64,000 nucleotides of DNA from JAVJST01 sp965229715 (GCA_965229715.1 CBDDJL010000003.1:62001-126000); one strand, 5' to 3'; positions 42,529 to 51,726 are shown, counted from the stretch's first letter. The notes: a model not told the origin generated them from the letters alone. Translations and numbers: made by a program.

Positions 42529-44040
42529 TTAAGTGTCAAGACCGGTGATCGAACCGTAGGCCCAATCGTTGTAGGTCGTCCGGCCCCGCATCCAGCGGTC
42601 GTCGGGCGTGTCCGATTCGACGTAGTCCCAGTCGGGTGGTGTTCCTGTCGTATGGTGTGCCCGCTGTACCAGGTGTCGTCGCACTTGGGCGAGGCGAACG
42701 TCGCGGGCCAGAGAATCTGCATTCCAGATCGCCGCGACCTCCATGCGGAACGCCGCCAGATTCTCTGCTTGCGCCGTATCGCCGATCAGGTTCGCGTCCT
42801 CTTGCGGATCGGCGACGACATCGAACAGCATTTCTGGATGTACCGAACTCCATATGTATTTCAACGGCCCGCGACGGATCATCAACACCGGACCTGGCGT
42901 TCCCTCGCACGTGAGTTCCGCATAGAGCGGCCGGTTCGGCGCGTCCCGTTCGTTCAGAATATTGGGCGAGAGGTCGATACCGTCCAGAGGCTCTACCGGG
43001 GCAGGTGCTTCGGCATCGTCGGCGGCTGCGAGGCCAAGCATGGTCGGAAGCAGATCGACCAGCGAAACGAGGCCGCCAAGGCGTGCCGCGCCGATGCGGT
43101 TCGGCGCATGGACAAGTAGCGGTATGCCGAGCGCACCCTCGTAAAAGACCTTCTTCATCCAGAGTCCCTTCTCGCCCAGCATGTCGCCGTGATCCGCAGT
43201 GACGATAACGATGGTGTCGTCCCGGATACCGGCCGCATCGAGGGCATCGAGCACTTGGCCGATTTTTCGGTCCGTGTAGGAGACTGAACCGTAATAGCCG
43301 CGCCGGGCAGCAATGATCTGCTCTTCCGTTACGGCGACATCGGCGAGCCCGTATTGCCCCATGAGGATTGCCGAATGCGGATCGGTGGCCGGCGCCGATG
43401 TCGGTAGCGGGATCTCGACGCCGTCGTAGAGCGCCCAGTCCTCTTGCCGGCAGACGTAAGGGTCATGCGGGTGGGTAAACGAAACCGTGAGCAGAAACGG
43501 ATCGTGGTCGCCCGACCGGGCCGTAAGCCAGCGGCAGGCGCGCTCGGTAACCTGCTCGTCGTAGTCGATCTGGACGCTATTCTCGCACTTGCCGGCGACC
43601 TCAAGCAGGATCGGCCCATTGGTATCACGTTGTTTTCCGGTCCCCCAATCGGCGGCCCAGGCGAAATCTCCGGGATAGATGTCACTGGTCAACCGCTCGT
43701 CAAAGCCGTGCAGCTGATCGGCGCCGACAAAGTGCATCTTGCCCGACAGGCACGTCCGATAACCCAGGGCGCGCAGATAGTGTGCGAAGGTCGGAATCTC
43801 CGAGGGAAACTCGGCACCGTTGTCGTAAGCGCGGATCCTCGATGCGAGCCTTCCCGACATCATCGAGAACCGCGAAGGCGCGCAGAGTGGGAAGTTGCAA
43901 TAGGATTCGGCGAACACGATGCCTTCGTCCGCCAGTCGATTGATAGTTGGCGTGACGGTGATTTTGTTGCCGTAGCAAGGGAGTGCCGAGGCCGAGAGTT
44001 GGTCGGCCTGGATCAGCAGAATGTTGGGGCGTCGGGGCAC
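42529..44040 (-). CDS. betC: Choline-sulfatase
   Basis: A 503-residue sulfatase. The formylglycine motif C-x-P-S-R is at Cys53 (NFPLCAPSRFSMMSG). N-terminal metal Asp in LLIQADQLSASALPCYGN and the distal metal site VTADHGDMLGEKGLWMKKVFYEG are intact. FAHYLRALGYRTCLSGKMHFVGADQLHGF and DIYPGDFAW are characteristic of BetC, which hydrolyses choline-O-sulfate to choline and sulfate. Length matches the family (500-510). No bet genes are adjacent, so the choline would feed a pathway encoded elsewhere. It lies 6 bp after the glutathione transferase gene on the same strand. Activation requires a formylglycine-generating enzyme not seen here. Confidence 0.93.
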   Translation of the reverse strand: MPRRPNILLIQADQLSASALPCYGNKITVTPTINRLADEGIVFAESYCNFPLCAPSRFSMMSGRLASRIRAYDNGAEFPSEIPTFAHYLRALGYRTCLSGKMHFVGADQLHGFDERLTSDIYPGDFAWAADWGTGKQRDTNGPILLEVAGKCENSVQIDYDEQVTERACRWLTARSGDHDPFLLTVSFTHPHDPYVCRQEDWALYDGVEIPLPTSAPATDPHSAILMGQYGLADVAVTEEQIIAARRGYYGSVSYTDRKIGQVLDALDAAGIRDDTIVIVTADHGDMLGEKGLWMKKVFYEGALGIPLLVHAPNRIGAARLGGLVSLVDLLPTMLGLAAADDAEAPAPVEPLDGIDLSPNILNERDAPNRPLYAELTCEGTPGPVLMIRRGPLKYIWSSVHPEMLFDVVADPQEDANLIGDTAQAENLAAFRMEVAAIWNADSLARDVRLAQVRRHLVQRAHHTTGTPPDWDYVESDTPDDRWMRGRTTYNDWAYGSITGLDT

Positions 44041-44046
44041 CGGCGA

Positions 44047-44700
44047 TTACGCTGCGTGGGACCGGTAGCGTTCAATGTAGTACGCGGGCGGGTTGGCGAT
44101 CGATTTCACGGCGGTGCGATTCTCCATGGTGGCGATCCACGTCGTCAGCCGCGTGCACTCGGCTGGAATTTCGATGCCGCGGTGGTGCATCCAGCCGGGA
44201 AGACGCTCGAAAAACGGGTAGTAGGCACAATCCAGCAGCGAAACCGCGTCGCCGAGCCAATAGGGGCCGTCCGACAATTTTGCGAGGCCTTCGTCGTTGA
44301 TGTGGCGCAGATGCCCGACCACCTTGTCGCGCAGTTCGTCGATACGGCTTTTGTCCTTGAGATAGAGCGCATCGTAATAGTCATCAAGGAACCGATTGTC
44401 GCAGTAGTCGATCCAGATCCGCATCTGCGCGCGGCCCCAGGCGTCGGCGGGGCGCATGGCGGGGGACGGGAAGACCTCGTCGAGATACTCGTTGACGATG
44501 GCGCTCTCGTAGACGGCATGGCCGTCGTGAACCAGTGCCGGCACCTTGCCATAAGGCGAGACGGCGAGAAAACGTGCCGGTTTTGCGTCAAAGTCGATCT
44601 CGGTCAAATCGAACGGAATGTTCTTCTCCGCAAGCACCAGGCGCGTGCGGTGGGCATAGGGGCACACCTTCGCGGTAAACAGTTCGATGTTCTCTGGCAT
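44047..44700 (-). CDS. Glutathione S-transferase family protein
   Basis: A 217-residue cytoplasmic protein. The thioredoxin-like N-domain has ELFTAKVCPYAHRTRLVLAEKNIPFDL, where Cys13 occupies the catalytic position of Cys-type (omega/beta-like) transferases, and the glutathione-binding Pro and Ser in GKVPALVHDGHAVYESAIVNEYLDE. The helical C-domain follows with SDGPYWLGDAVSLLDCAYYPFFERL. Start 44700 is preceded by GGGAG; ATG codons at 44724 and 44730 are alternatives. It is upstream of and probably co-transcribed with the choline-sulfatase gene. Substrate unknown. Confidence 0.92.
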   Translation of the reverse strand: MPENIELFTAKVCPYAHRTRLVLAEKNIPFDLTEIDFDAKPARFLAVSPYGKVPALVHDGHAVYESAIVNEYLDEVFPSPAMRPADAWGRAQMRIWIDYCDNRFLDDYYDALYLKDKSRIDELRDKVVGHLRHINDEGLAKLSDGPYWLGDAVSLLDCAYYPFFERLPGWMHHRGIEIPAECTRLTTWIATMENRTAVKSIANPPAYYIERYRSHAA

Positions 44701-44762
44701 GGCCTGGCTCCCGGATTTGTTCATGCTCACTCTAGCGCCGGATCACAGCCCGGCAAAGAAAA

Positions 44763-44797
44763 GACCGGTTCACATCCTGTTGGGACATGAACCGGTC
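44763..44797 (-). terminator. Rho-independent terminator of the DUF1127 gene
   Basis: Perfect 10-bp inverted repeat GACCGGTTCA (44763-44772) and TGAACCGGTC (44788-44797). Read on the minus strand the hairpin is directly followed by TTTTCTTT, the classical terminator tail. It ends transcription of the small gene at 44868-45038. Between gene and terminator lie two more hairpins: GGCGG-N6-CCGCC (44840-44855) and GCCCGG-GAAA-CCGGGC (44815-44830), the latter with a GNRA loop. Confidence 0.8.
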
Positions 44798-44867
44798 GGA
44801 GGCTTCAGGCAAGTGCCCGGGAAACCGGGCGACAGGGTCGGCGGGGGAGACCGCCTTAGAAGGTCAG

Positions 44868-45038
44868 TCAAGCCGAGCGGTTGAAACCGATGTCGCGGAG
44901 CATGCGGTCCGGCAGGTGCCGAACGTCGCGGGCGGTCCGCTCGTCCACCGCGTGACCATCGTCGGAGCGGCGGATTTCATTTGTTTCGTCAAACGACGAA
45001 ACGAAGGATTCGGCAAATGAGAGCAAATTGGGAAACAT
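44868..45038 (-). CDS. Short DUF1127-type protein
   Basis: A 56-residue protein. The C-terminal part carries the DUF1127 (YjiS-like) signature: LPDRMLRDIGFNRS, preceded by the DERTARDVRH helix. It is acidic in the N-terminal half, with no membrane segment. Ribosome binding site GAGGAGA lies seven bases upstream of ATG 45038. Short DUF1127 proteins in alphaproteobacteria are linked to RNA binding, growth and phosphate or carbon metabolism. It has its own promoter (45116-45144) and terminator (44763-44797) and faces the LysR regulator, which may control it. Confidence 0.85.
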   Translation of the reverse strand: MFPNLLSFAESFVSSFDETNEIRRSDDGHAVDERTARDVRHLPDRMLRDIGFNRSA

Positions 45039-45115
45039 CGTCGTTCTCCTCGTTGGTGTTTCATCAGTGCCGGCTGTTCAGGGTCGAACCGTGACCGGCG
45101 TTGTTCATACCCAGA

Positions 45116-45144
45116 AATATAGGCTGTCCTGAATTATTTGATAA
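45116..45144 (-). promoter_or_regulatory. Promoter of the DUF1127 gene
   Basis: Read on the minus strand: -35 TTATCA (45144-45139), 17-bp spacer, -10 TATATT (45121-45116). The predicted start near 45109 gives an about 70-nt leader. The dyad at 45157-45171 lies just upstream of this -35, the usual activating position for a LysR-type regulator. Confidence 0.55.
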
Positions 45145-45156
45145 TACGATCTTCTT

Positions 45157-45171
45157 AGGATAAATTATCCT
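45157..45171. promoter_or_regulatory. Perfect dyad, candidate LysR-type operator
   Basis: AGGATAA-A-TTATCCT, a 7-1-7 perfect palindrome ending 18 bp before the LysR start codon. Half-site echoes (GATAAT at 45141 region on the left and GGATAATAG at 45180 on the right) flank it. The placement between divergent LysR and DUF1127 genes is the classical autoregulation-plus-activation layout. Confidence 0.6.
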
Positions 45172-45189
45172 GAAAAAAGGGATAATAGA

Positions 45190-46104
45190 ATGGACCTTCT
45201 CGCCTCGATCCGAACGTTTAATCGCGTCGCCGATCTTGAGAGCTTTGCTGCGGCGGCGCGCGACCTCGGGCTGTCGACATCTTCGGTCAGCCGTCTCGTC
45301 GGCGACCTCGAGGACGATCTCGGCGTTCGGCTGCTCAATCGCACGACGCGTCGCCTCAGTCTGACGGAGGCCGGCGCCGCTTATCGTGAGCGGTCCGGCG
45401 AAATTCTCGAAGAGCTTGAGGAACTGCAAGAGGCGACCAGGGCCAAGTCAAAAGAACCGTCCGGTCATCTTCGTGTAACGACCAGCATCACACTCGGCGA
45501 GAGTTGGGTCGTTCAGTTGTTGCCGGAGTTCTACAAGCGTTACCCGGACGTTTTCGTCGAACTGGACATATCGGATCGCGTTGTCGATCTCGTGGCCGAG
45601 GGTTATGACGTCGGCGTCCGTTCCGGCGATTTGCGCGATTCCTCCATGATCGCGCGGCGCATGATGGAGCTTCATTACATCGTCTGCGGTGCGCCGGCCT
45701 ACGTTGAGGAACACGGCATGCCGGAACAGCCGGAAGACCTGAAAAACCATCGCTGCATTCAATACATTCAGCCGAACCGGACGGGCGATGAGTGGTGGTT
45801 CGAACAAGAGGGCGGCGAAATCACGATCCCGATCGAAGGCGTTGTGGGTGTCAACAACGCCTGGGCAACCCGCGATCTGATGGTTGCCGGCGTCGGTATC
45901 GGTTTCGTTCCCGATTTCGTCGTGCAGCCCGATTTGGACTCCGGCCGTCTGTTGCGGCTGATGCCGGATTGGGCGGCGTCGGCGGACGACGTCCACGCAG
46001 TCTATCCGTCGAAGCGCTACCTGTCGCCCAAGGTCAGAGCGTTCGTCGATCACCTGACCGAACACAAGGACGTCATGCCCGATCTTGCGTTCGACGGTTT
46101 CTGA
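45190..46104 (+). CDS. LysR family transcriptional regulator
   Basis: A 304-residue regulator of usual LysR size. The N-terminal helix-turn-helix is FNRVADLESFAAAARDLGLSTSSVSRLVGDLEDDLGVRLLNRTTRRLSLTEAG, followed by a linker helix (SGEILEELEELQEA). The periplasmic-binding-fold effector domain has GHLRVTTSITLGESWVVQLLPEFYKRYPDVFVELDISDRVVDLVAEGYDVGVRSG, typical of the CrgA/DmlR subgroup. Site AAGGGA precedes ATG 45190. It is divergent from the DUF1127 gene and 105 bp upstream of the glutamine-synthetase-family gene at 46210, so either could be a target. Confidence 0.95.
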   Translation: MDLLASIRTFNRVADLESFAAAARDLGLSTSSVSRLVGDLEDDLGVRLLNRTTRRLSLTEAGAAYRERSGEILEELEELQEATRAKSKEPSGHLRVTTSITLGESWVVQLLPEFYKRYPDVFVELDISDRVVDLVAEGYDVGVRSGDLRDSSMIARRMMELHYIVCGAPAYVEEHGMPEQPEDLKNHRCIQYIQPNRTGDEWWFEQEGGEITIPIEGVVGVNNAWATRDLMVAGVGIGFVPDFVVQPDLDSGRLLRLMPDWAASADDVHAVYPSKRYLSPKVRAFVDHLTEHKDVMPDLAFDGF

Positions 46105-46209
46105 GCTCATCCGAACCGTTTGACTTGCCCCGCGTACAATAGTTGTCTCAACGCCCGAAAAGGCCGGCACCGAATTCGAACCGGCGGGGATTGGCGATAG
46201 GGGAAGAAG

Positions 46210-47577
46210 ATGCCTGGAAATCTGACATTTGAAGCGCTCAAGGCCGCCGTCACGGCGGCCGAAATCGATACCGTTCTGGTGTGCCTCGTCGACATGCAAG
46301 GCCGGTTGATGGGTAAACGTTTTCAGGCGGAGTTTTTCGTCGACAGTGCGTGGGAGGAGACCCACAGCTGCAATTATCTGCTGGCCACCGATCTCGAAAT
46401 GTACACGGTCGACGGTTTCAAGGCGACCAGCTGGGCGGCGGGTTACGGCGATTACACCATGAAACCGGATCTCACGACATTACGGCGTGTTCCGTGGCTT
46501 GAAGGCACCGCATTGGTGCTTTGCGATGTCCTCGATCATCATACCCATGCCGAGGTGCCGCATTCCCCGCGCGCAATTCTCAGGCGCCAAATGGCCCGTC
46601 TTGCGGACATGAACATGGTGCCGATGATGGCGTCCGAGCTTGAGTTCTTCCTGTTCGACGGCTCCTTCGAAGAAGCCCATGAGAGCGGGTACGCCGGCCT
46701 TCGACCGATCAGCCCCTATAACGAGGACTACCACATCTTCCAGACGACTAAGGAGGAATCGGTGATGCGGGCCATCCGCAACGGGTTGCAGGGTGCCGGC
46801 GTGCCGGTCGAGAACTCGAAAGGCGAGGCGGATCCCGGCCAGGAGGAAATCAACGTCCGTTACACGAACGCCCTGGAGATGGCCGATAACCACGCAATCA
46901 TCAAGAATGCCTGTAAGGAAATCGCCTGGAAGAACGGACGCTCCGTCACTTTTCTCGCCAAATGGAACACGGACGCCGCCGGGAGTTCGAGCCACATCCA
47001 CCAGTCGCTGGTCGCAATGGACGGCACGCCGCTGTTCTACGACCCCGACGCACCGCACGGCATGTCCCAGACCATGCGGCACTATCTGGCGGGGCTGCTC
47101 GCCCACGCCAGCGAGATTACCTACTTTCTGGCGCCGTACGTGAACAGCTACAAGCGGTTCATGGAAGGCACGTTTGCGCCGACCCGGGCGATCTGGTCGC
47201 GCGATAACCGGACGGCGGGGTACCGCATGTGCGGCGAGGGCACCAAGGCCATCCGTGTCGAATGCCGCGTCGGCGGTTCCGATCTCAACCCCTATTTGGC
47301 GATGGCGGCGTTGCTGGCGGCCGGTCTCGACGGGATCGATAACAAATTGGAACTGGAGGACGAGTTCACCGGCGACGCCTACAAGGCGCGCCGTGCCCGC
47401 CAGATTCCGCAAACCCTGCGCGGCGCCACGGCGGCGTTGAAGAAGTCGAAGCTGTTGCGCGCTGCTTTCGGCGACGGCGTGGTCGATCACTACGTCCGAG
47501 CCGCCGAGTGGGAACAGGAAGAGTATGACCGGGTCGTTACCGACTGGGAGGTCGCCCGCGGGTTCGAGCGGGCTTGA
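46210..47577 (+). CDS. Glutamine synthetase family protein (second copy, amine ligase-like)
   Basis: A 455-residue glutamine synthetase fold protein. N-domain: VLVCLVDMQGRLMGKRF; catalytic barrel: MASELEFFLFDG, GQEEINVRY in place of the usual Q-F-E-I-N-F, NTDAAGSSSHIHQSL, DNRTAGYRMCGEGTKAIRVECRVGGSDLNPYLAMAALLAAGLDG. The sequence differs clearly from the copy at 1008-2348. It is followed after 19 bp by an aldehyde dehydrogenase, a pairing common in gamma-glutamylated amine catabolism, where the ligase protects the amine and the dehydrogenase oxidises the aldehyde. The amine is not known, and the enzyme may not make glutamine. Confidence 0.9.
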   Translation: MPGNLTFEALKAAVTAAEIDTVLVCLVDMQGRLMGKRFQAEFFVDSAWEETHSCNYLLATDLEMYTVDGFKATSWAAGYGDYTMKPDLTTLRRVPWLEGTALVLCDVLDHHTHAEVPHSPRAILRRQMARLADMNMVPMMASELEFFLFDGSFEEAHESGYAGLRPISPYNEDYHIFQTTKEESVMRAIRNGLQGAGVPVENSKGEADPGQEEINVRYTNALEMADNHAIIKNACKEIAWKNGRSVTFLAKWNTDAAGSSSHIHQSLVAMDGTPLFYDPDAPHGMSQTMRHYLAGLLAHASEITYFLAPYVNSYKRFMEGTFAPTRAIWSRDNRTAGYRMCGEGTKAIRVECRVGGSDLNPYLAMAALLAAGLDGIDNKLELEDEFTGDAYKARRARQIPQTLRGATAALKKSKLLRAAFGDGVVDHYVRAAEWEQEEYDRVVTDWEVARGFERA

Positions 47578-47596
47578 GGACAAGGGAAACGAAGTC

Positions 47597-48979
47597 ATGA
47601 GCAAGATGATCCAATGCATTTCGCCGATCGATGGATCGGTTTTCGCGGAACGGCCGGCCATCGGTCCTGATGACGCGCGCGCTGCCGTCGAAGCCGCCCA
47701 TTCGGCGCAGAAAGCCTGGGCGGCCCGGCCACTCGAGGAGCGAATTGAGCTGGTTCGCGCCGGCGTGCGCCGGCTCGGCGAGATGAACGACGAGGTGGTG
47801 CCGGAACTGGCCCATATGATGGGGCGGCCGGTGCGCTACGGCGGTGAGTTCGGCGGCGTTGACGAACGCGCGAGCTACATGGCGGATATCGCCGCCGAAG
47901 CGCTGCAGCCGTTGGTCATCGAGCACAGCGACGGTTTCGAGCGTCGCATCATGCGCGAGCCGCACGGCGTCATCCTGGTGATCGCGCCGTGGAATTATCC
48001 CTACATGACGGCCATCAACTCGGTGGCGCCGGGATTGATCGCCGGCAACGCGGTGGTTCTGAAACACGCCAGCCAGACGCTGCTTGTCGGCGAACGCATG
48101 GTTCGCGCGTTTACGGAAGCCGGCGTTCCGGCCGAAATTTTCCAGAACATGTTCCTCGATCACGAAACCGCGGCGACGCTGATCGGCGAGGGCCGCTTCG
48201 GGTTCGTCAACTTCACGGGCTCGGTCGGCGCCGGCCAGCAAATTGAGCGGGCCGCCGCCGGCACGTTCACCGGTACCGGTCTCGAACTCGGCGGCAAGGA
48301 CCCCGGTTACGTCATGGACGATGCCAATGTCGAAGCCGCCGCCGATACCCTGGTCGACGGCGCCATGTTCAATGCCGGGCAGTGCTGTTGCGGGATCGAG
48401 CGGATCTACGTTCACGAGTCGCTGTTCGATGCCTTCGTCGAACGCTCGGTCGAAATCGTCAACGGCTACGTTCTCGGCAATCCGCTGAAGGCCGAAACCA
48501 CGCTCGGGCCGATGGCGCACAAGCGTTTTGCCGCCGAGGTCAGGGCGCAGACGGAAGAGGCCGTTGCACAGGGCGCGCGGCCGTTGATCGACCCGGCGCG
48601 CTTTCCGGCCGACGACGGCGGCACCTACCTGATGCCGCAAATCCTCGTCGACGTGACCCATGACATGCGGGTCATGCGGGACGAATCCTTCGGTCCGGTG
48701 GTCGGCATCATACCGGTGAAAAACGACGACGAGGCGGTCGAGCTGATGAACGACAGCGAGTTCGGGCTCACTGCATCGTTATGGACGGCGGATCCGGAGC
48801 GCGCAGCGGCAATCGGCGCGCGAATCGAGACCGGCACCGTCTTCATGAACCGGGCCGATTATCTCGACCCGGCGCTGTGCTGGACCGGCTGCAAGAATAC
48901 CGGGCGCGGCGGCGGCCTTTCTGTGATCGGCTATCACAACCTGACGAGGCCGAAGTCGTATCACTTTAAAAAATCGTGA
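47597..48979 (+). CDS. Aldehyde dehydrogenase family protein
   Basis: A 460-residue NAD(P)-dependent dehydrogenase. Oxyanion Asn in IAPWNYPYM, the cofactor-binding FVNFTGSVGAGQQIE, catalytic Glu in LELGGKDPGYV, and catalytic Cys in NAGQCCCGIERIYV are present. ESFGPVVGI closes the active site. Start at 47597 follows an AAGGGAAACGA site and gives a normal family N-terminus. At 460 residues it is slightly shorter than typical ALDHs (480-500). It is co-directional with the glutamine-synthetase-like gene 19 bp upstream, pointing to catabolism of an amine or a gamma-glutamyl amino aldehyde. Converges with the yej-type operon with no gap. Confidence 0.94.
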   Translation: MSKMIQCISPIDGSVFAERPAIGPDDARAAVEAAHSAQKAWAARPLEERIELVRAGVRRLGEMNDEVVPELAHMMGRPVRYGGEFGGVDERASYMADIAAEALQPLVIEHSDGFERRIMREPHGVILVIAPWNYPYMTAINSVAPGLIAGNAVVLKHASQTLLVGERMVRAFTEAGVPAEIFQNMFLDHETAATLIGEGRFGFVNFTGSVGAGQQIERAAAGTFTGTGLELGGKDPGYVMDDANVEAAADTLVDGAMFNAGQCCCGIERIYVHESLFDAFVERSVEIVNGYVLGNPLKAETTLGPMAHKRFAAEVRAQTEEAVAQGARPLIDPARFPADDGGTYLMPQILVDVTHDMRVMRDESFGPVVGIIPVKNDDEAVELMNDSEFGLTASLWTADPERAAAIGARIETGTVFMNRADYLDPALCWTGCKNTGRGGGLSVIGYHNLTRPKSYHFKKS

Positions 48980-50605
48980 TCAGGTTGAGACCACGCCCGA
49001 CTCGTCGGCCTTGAGTTCGAAGGCTGCCGCCATCAGGGCCTTGGTGTAGTCTTCCTTCGGATTGTCGATGACGTCTTCAGCAGGGCCCTGTTCGATGACC
49101 TTGCCGTCGCGCAAGACCAGCACATCGTGCGACATGGCGCGGATGACCTTGAGGTCGTGGCTGATGAACAAATACGCAAGGTCGTGTTTTTTCTGCAGGT
49201 CGCGCAGCAGATCGACGATCTGCGCCTGTACCGAGACGTCGAGGGCGCTGGTCGGCTCGTCGAGGACGATGAAGCTCGGCTTGAGAACGAGGGCGCGCGC
49301 GATGGAAATGCGTTGCCGCTGGCCGCCCGAAAACTCGTGCGGGTAGCGGTCCATCATCGACGGTTCGAGCCCGACCTCGATCAATGCGTCGGCGATCAAT
49401 TGGCGACGTTCTTCGAACGAGCCGCCAAGGTTGTGCACACGCAATCCCTCCTCGACGATTTCGGCAATCGAAAGGCGCGGGCTGAGACTGCCGTACGGGT
49501 CCTGAAAGACGATCTGCATATCGCGGCGGAGCGGCCGCATGTCTGCGTTCGAAAGGTGATGAATCGGCTGTCCGTCGAACTCAATGGCGCCGTCGGATCG
49601 CTCAAGGCGGATCAGTGCGCGGGCGAGCGTCGATTTGCCGGAGCCCGATTCACCGACGACGCCGAGGGTATGGCCGCGCCGGACCGTCAGGGTAACCCCA
49701 TTGACGGCTTTGACGTGATCGACGGTCCGCTTGAGCAAGCCGCGGCGTATCGGGAACCAGACTTTGACGTCATCGCCGGTCATAAGCGGCGCCGAGCCGT
49801 CCGGTGGCGGTTCCGGGCGGCCACGCGGCTCGGCCTTCAACAATTTCTGGGTATAGTCGTGGGCCGGCCGGTCGAAGACGCGCTTGGTGTCGCCCTTTTC
49901 GACAACCTCGCCGTCCTTCATGACGCAGACCCGGTCCGAAACGCCGCGCACGATACCGAGATCGTGGGTGATCAGAAGCATCGACAATCCGGTTTTCTCG
50001 CGAAGATCGGCGAGCAACTTGAGTATCTGTGCCTGGATGGTGACGTCGACGGCAGTGGTTGGCTCGTCGGCGATCAGCAAATCGGGATCGTTCGCCAGCG
50101 CCATCGCAATCATGACGCGTTGCTGTTGTCCGCCCGAGAACTCATGCGGCAAGGCATCCAACCGGTTGATCTGATTATCAAGCCCGACAAGATGCAGCAG
50201 TTCCTCGACCCGGGCCCTGGCCTGGCTCGCGTTCATGTTCTTGTGCAAAAATAGAACCTCGGAAATTTGTTTGTAGATGCTGTGCAGCGGATTGAGGCTT
50301 GTCAGCGGTTCCTGGAAAATCATGCCGATCCGGTCGCCCCGGATTTCGCGCAGCCGTGACGGTTTGGCGCCGACGAGTTCTTCGCCGCGATACGTAATCG
50401 ATCCCGACGGATGCCAAGCGTAAGGGTAGGGAAGGAGTTGTAGGATCGAGTGCGCCGTGACCGATTTGCCGGAACCGGACTCGCCGACCAGTGCGACGGT
50501 TTCGCCCTCGTTGATGGTAAATGTCGAGCCCTTGACCGCATCGACGCGGCGCTTGTCGTGGCCGAACGCGACGGACAGGTCGTTGATTTCGAGCAGCGTA
50601 CTCAT
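48980..50605 (-). CDS. yejF: YejF-type fused double ATPase of a peptide ABC importer
   Basis: A 541-residue protein with two ATPase domains. Domain 1: GESGSGKSVTA at about 38-48, FQEPLTSLNPLH, EFSGGQQQRVMIAMAL, LLIADEPTTAVDVT, ITHDLGIVRG. Domain 2: GESGSGKSTLARAL, VFQDPYGSLSPRL, EFSGGQRQRISIARAL, VLDEPTSALDVS, FISHDLKVIRAM. All ATPase motifs are intact. Length and sequence match YejF. It is the last gene of the yejA-B-E-F order and begins 25 bp after the YejE-type permease. In enterobacteria YejABEF imports microcin C and oligopeptides; a formyl-peptide or peptide scavenging role is likely here. Confidence 0.95.
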   Translation of the reverse strand: MSTLLEINDLSVAFGHDKRRVDAVKGSTFTINEGETVALVGESGSGKSVTAHSILQLLPYPYAWHPSGSITYRGEELVGAKPSRLREIRGDRIGMIFQEPLTSLNPLHSIYKQISEVLFLHKNMNASQARARVEELLHLVGLDNQINRLDALPHEFSGGQQQRVMIAMALANDPDLLIADEPTTAVDVTIQAQILKLLADLREKTGLSMLLITHDLGIVRGVSDRVCVMKDGEVVEKGDTKRVFDRPAHDYTQKLLKAEPRGRPEPPPDGSAPLMTGDDVKVWFPIRRGLLKRTVDHVKAVNGVTLTVRRGHTLGVVGESGSGKSTLARALIRLERSDGAIEFDGQPIHHLSNADMRPLRRDMQIVFQDPYGSLSPRLSIAEIVEEGLRVHNLGGSFEERRQLIADALIEVGLEPSMMDRYPHEFSGGQRQRISIARALVLKPSFIVLDEPTSALDVSVQAQIVDLLRDLQKKHDLAYLFISHDLKVIRAMSHDVLVLRDGKVIEQGPAEDVIDNPKEDYTKALMAAAFELKADESGVVST

Positions 50606-50630
50606 GGGCGCCATTTCATTCGGTGTCGGC

Positions 50631-51725
50631 TCATTTGAATGTTTTCCGGGGATCGAAGGCGTCGCGCACCGCTTCGCCGATGAAGACGAGAAGACTGAGC
50701 ATCACCGATAGCACGAAGAAGGCGCTGAGACCCAGCCACGGCGCCTGCAGGTTGTTCTTGCCCTGGCCAAGCAGTTCGCCGAGCGAAGGCGAACCTGGCG
50801 GTAGGCCGAAGCCGAGGAAATCGAGGCTGGTCAGCGTCGTGATCGAGCCCGACAGAATGAAGGGCAGGAACGTCAGCGTCGCCACCATCGCATTCGGCAG
50901 CACGTGCCGGAACATGATAACGCCGTCGGTTGCGCCGAGCGCGCGTGCGGCCCGCACGTAGGTGAAGTTGCGCGCGCGCAGAAACTCTGCGCGGACCACG
51001 CCGACAAGACTCATCCAGGAAAACAACAACATGATGCCGAGTAACCACCAGAAGTTCGGGGTTACGAAACTCGCCAGGATAATCAACAGGTAGAGCGTCG
51101 GCAGGCCGGACCAGCACTCGATGAAACGTTGACCGAGCAAATCGATCAGGCCGCCAAAATATCCCTGTACACCGCCGGCAGCGATGCCGACGGCGGACGA
51201 AAACAATGTCAGCACGAGGCCGAACAGTACCGAAATCCGGAACCCGTAAATCAATCGTGCGACAACGTCGCGGCCCTGGTCGTCGGTGCCGAGCCAATTG
51301 ACGCTGCTTGGCGGCGCCGGTGCCGGCTGTTCGAGTTCGAAATTGATGGTGTCGTACGAAAACCGGATCGGCGGCCACAACATCCAGCCTTTTTCGTTGA
51401 TCAGATCTTCGACGAACGGATCGCGGTATTCCGCCTCGGTCAGAAACTCGCCGCCGAAATCCGTCTCGGCGTATTCGACAAACACTGGGAAGTAGGGCGC
51501 GCCGTCGAACCACACCAGCCACGGCTTGTCGTTGGCGATGATCTCCGCGAACAGACTGACGAAAAACAACGCGAGAAATATCCAGAGCGACCAGAAACCG
51601 CGCTTGTTGCGCCGAAAGCTCTGCAAACGGCGGCGGGTAATCGGCGTGATGCAAATGCCGAGAAACCGCGTCGAGGGCGGTGGCGGAACAGTCGCGGCTA
51701 CATCGTCAACGGCGATTTCCGACAC
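50631..51725 (-). CDS. yejE: YejE-type ABC importer permease
   Basis: A 364-residue permease. A first helix (FWSLWIFLALFFVSLFAEIIAN) is followed by the long YejE periplasmic insert (KPWLVWFDGAPYFPVFVEYAETDFGGEF, later GWMLWPPIRFSYDTIN). The DppC-like core has WLGTDDQGRDVVARLIYGFRIS, and the EAA loop reads FTYVRAARALGATDGVIMFRHVLPNAM. The family name is supported by the insert, absent from ordinary DppC. It starts 1 bp after the YejB gene stop. Pairs with YejB to form the pore. Confidence 0.95.
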   Translation of the reverse strand: MSEIAVDDVAATVPPPPSTRFLGICITPITRRRLQSFRRNKRGFWSLWIFLALFFVSLFAEIIANDKPWLVWFDGAPYFPVFVEYAETDFGGEFLTEAEYRDPFVEDLINEKGWMLWPPIRFSYDTINFELEQPAPAPPSSVNWLGTDDQGRDVVARLIYGFRISVLFGLVLTLFSSAVGIAAGGVQGYFGGLIDLLGQRFIECWSGLPTLYLLIILASFVTPNFWWLLGIMLLFSWMSLVGVVRAEFLRARNFTYVRAARALGATDGVIMFRHVLPNAMVATLTFLPFILSGSITTLTSLDFLGFGLPPGSPSLGELLGQGKNNLQAPWLGLSAFFVLSVMLSLLVFIGEAVRDAFDPRKTFK

Positions 51726-51726
51726 C

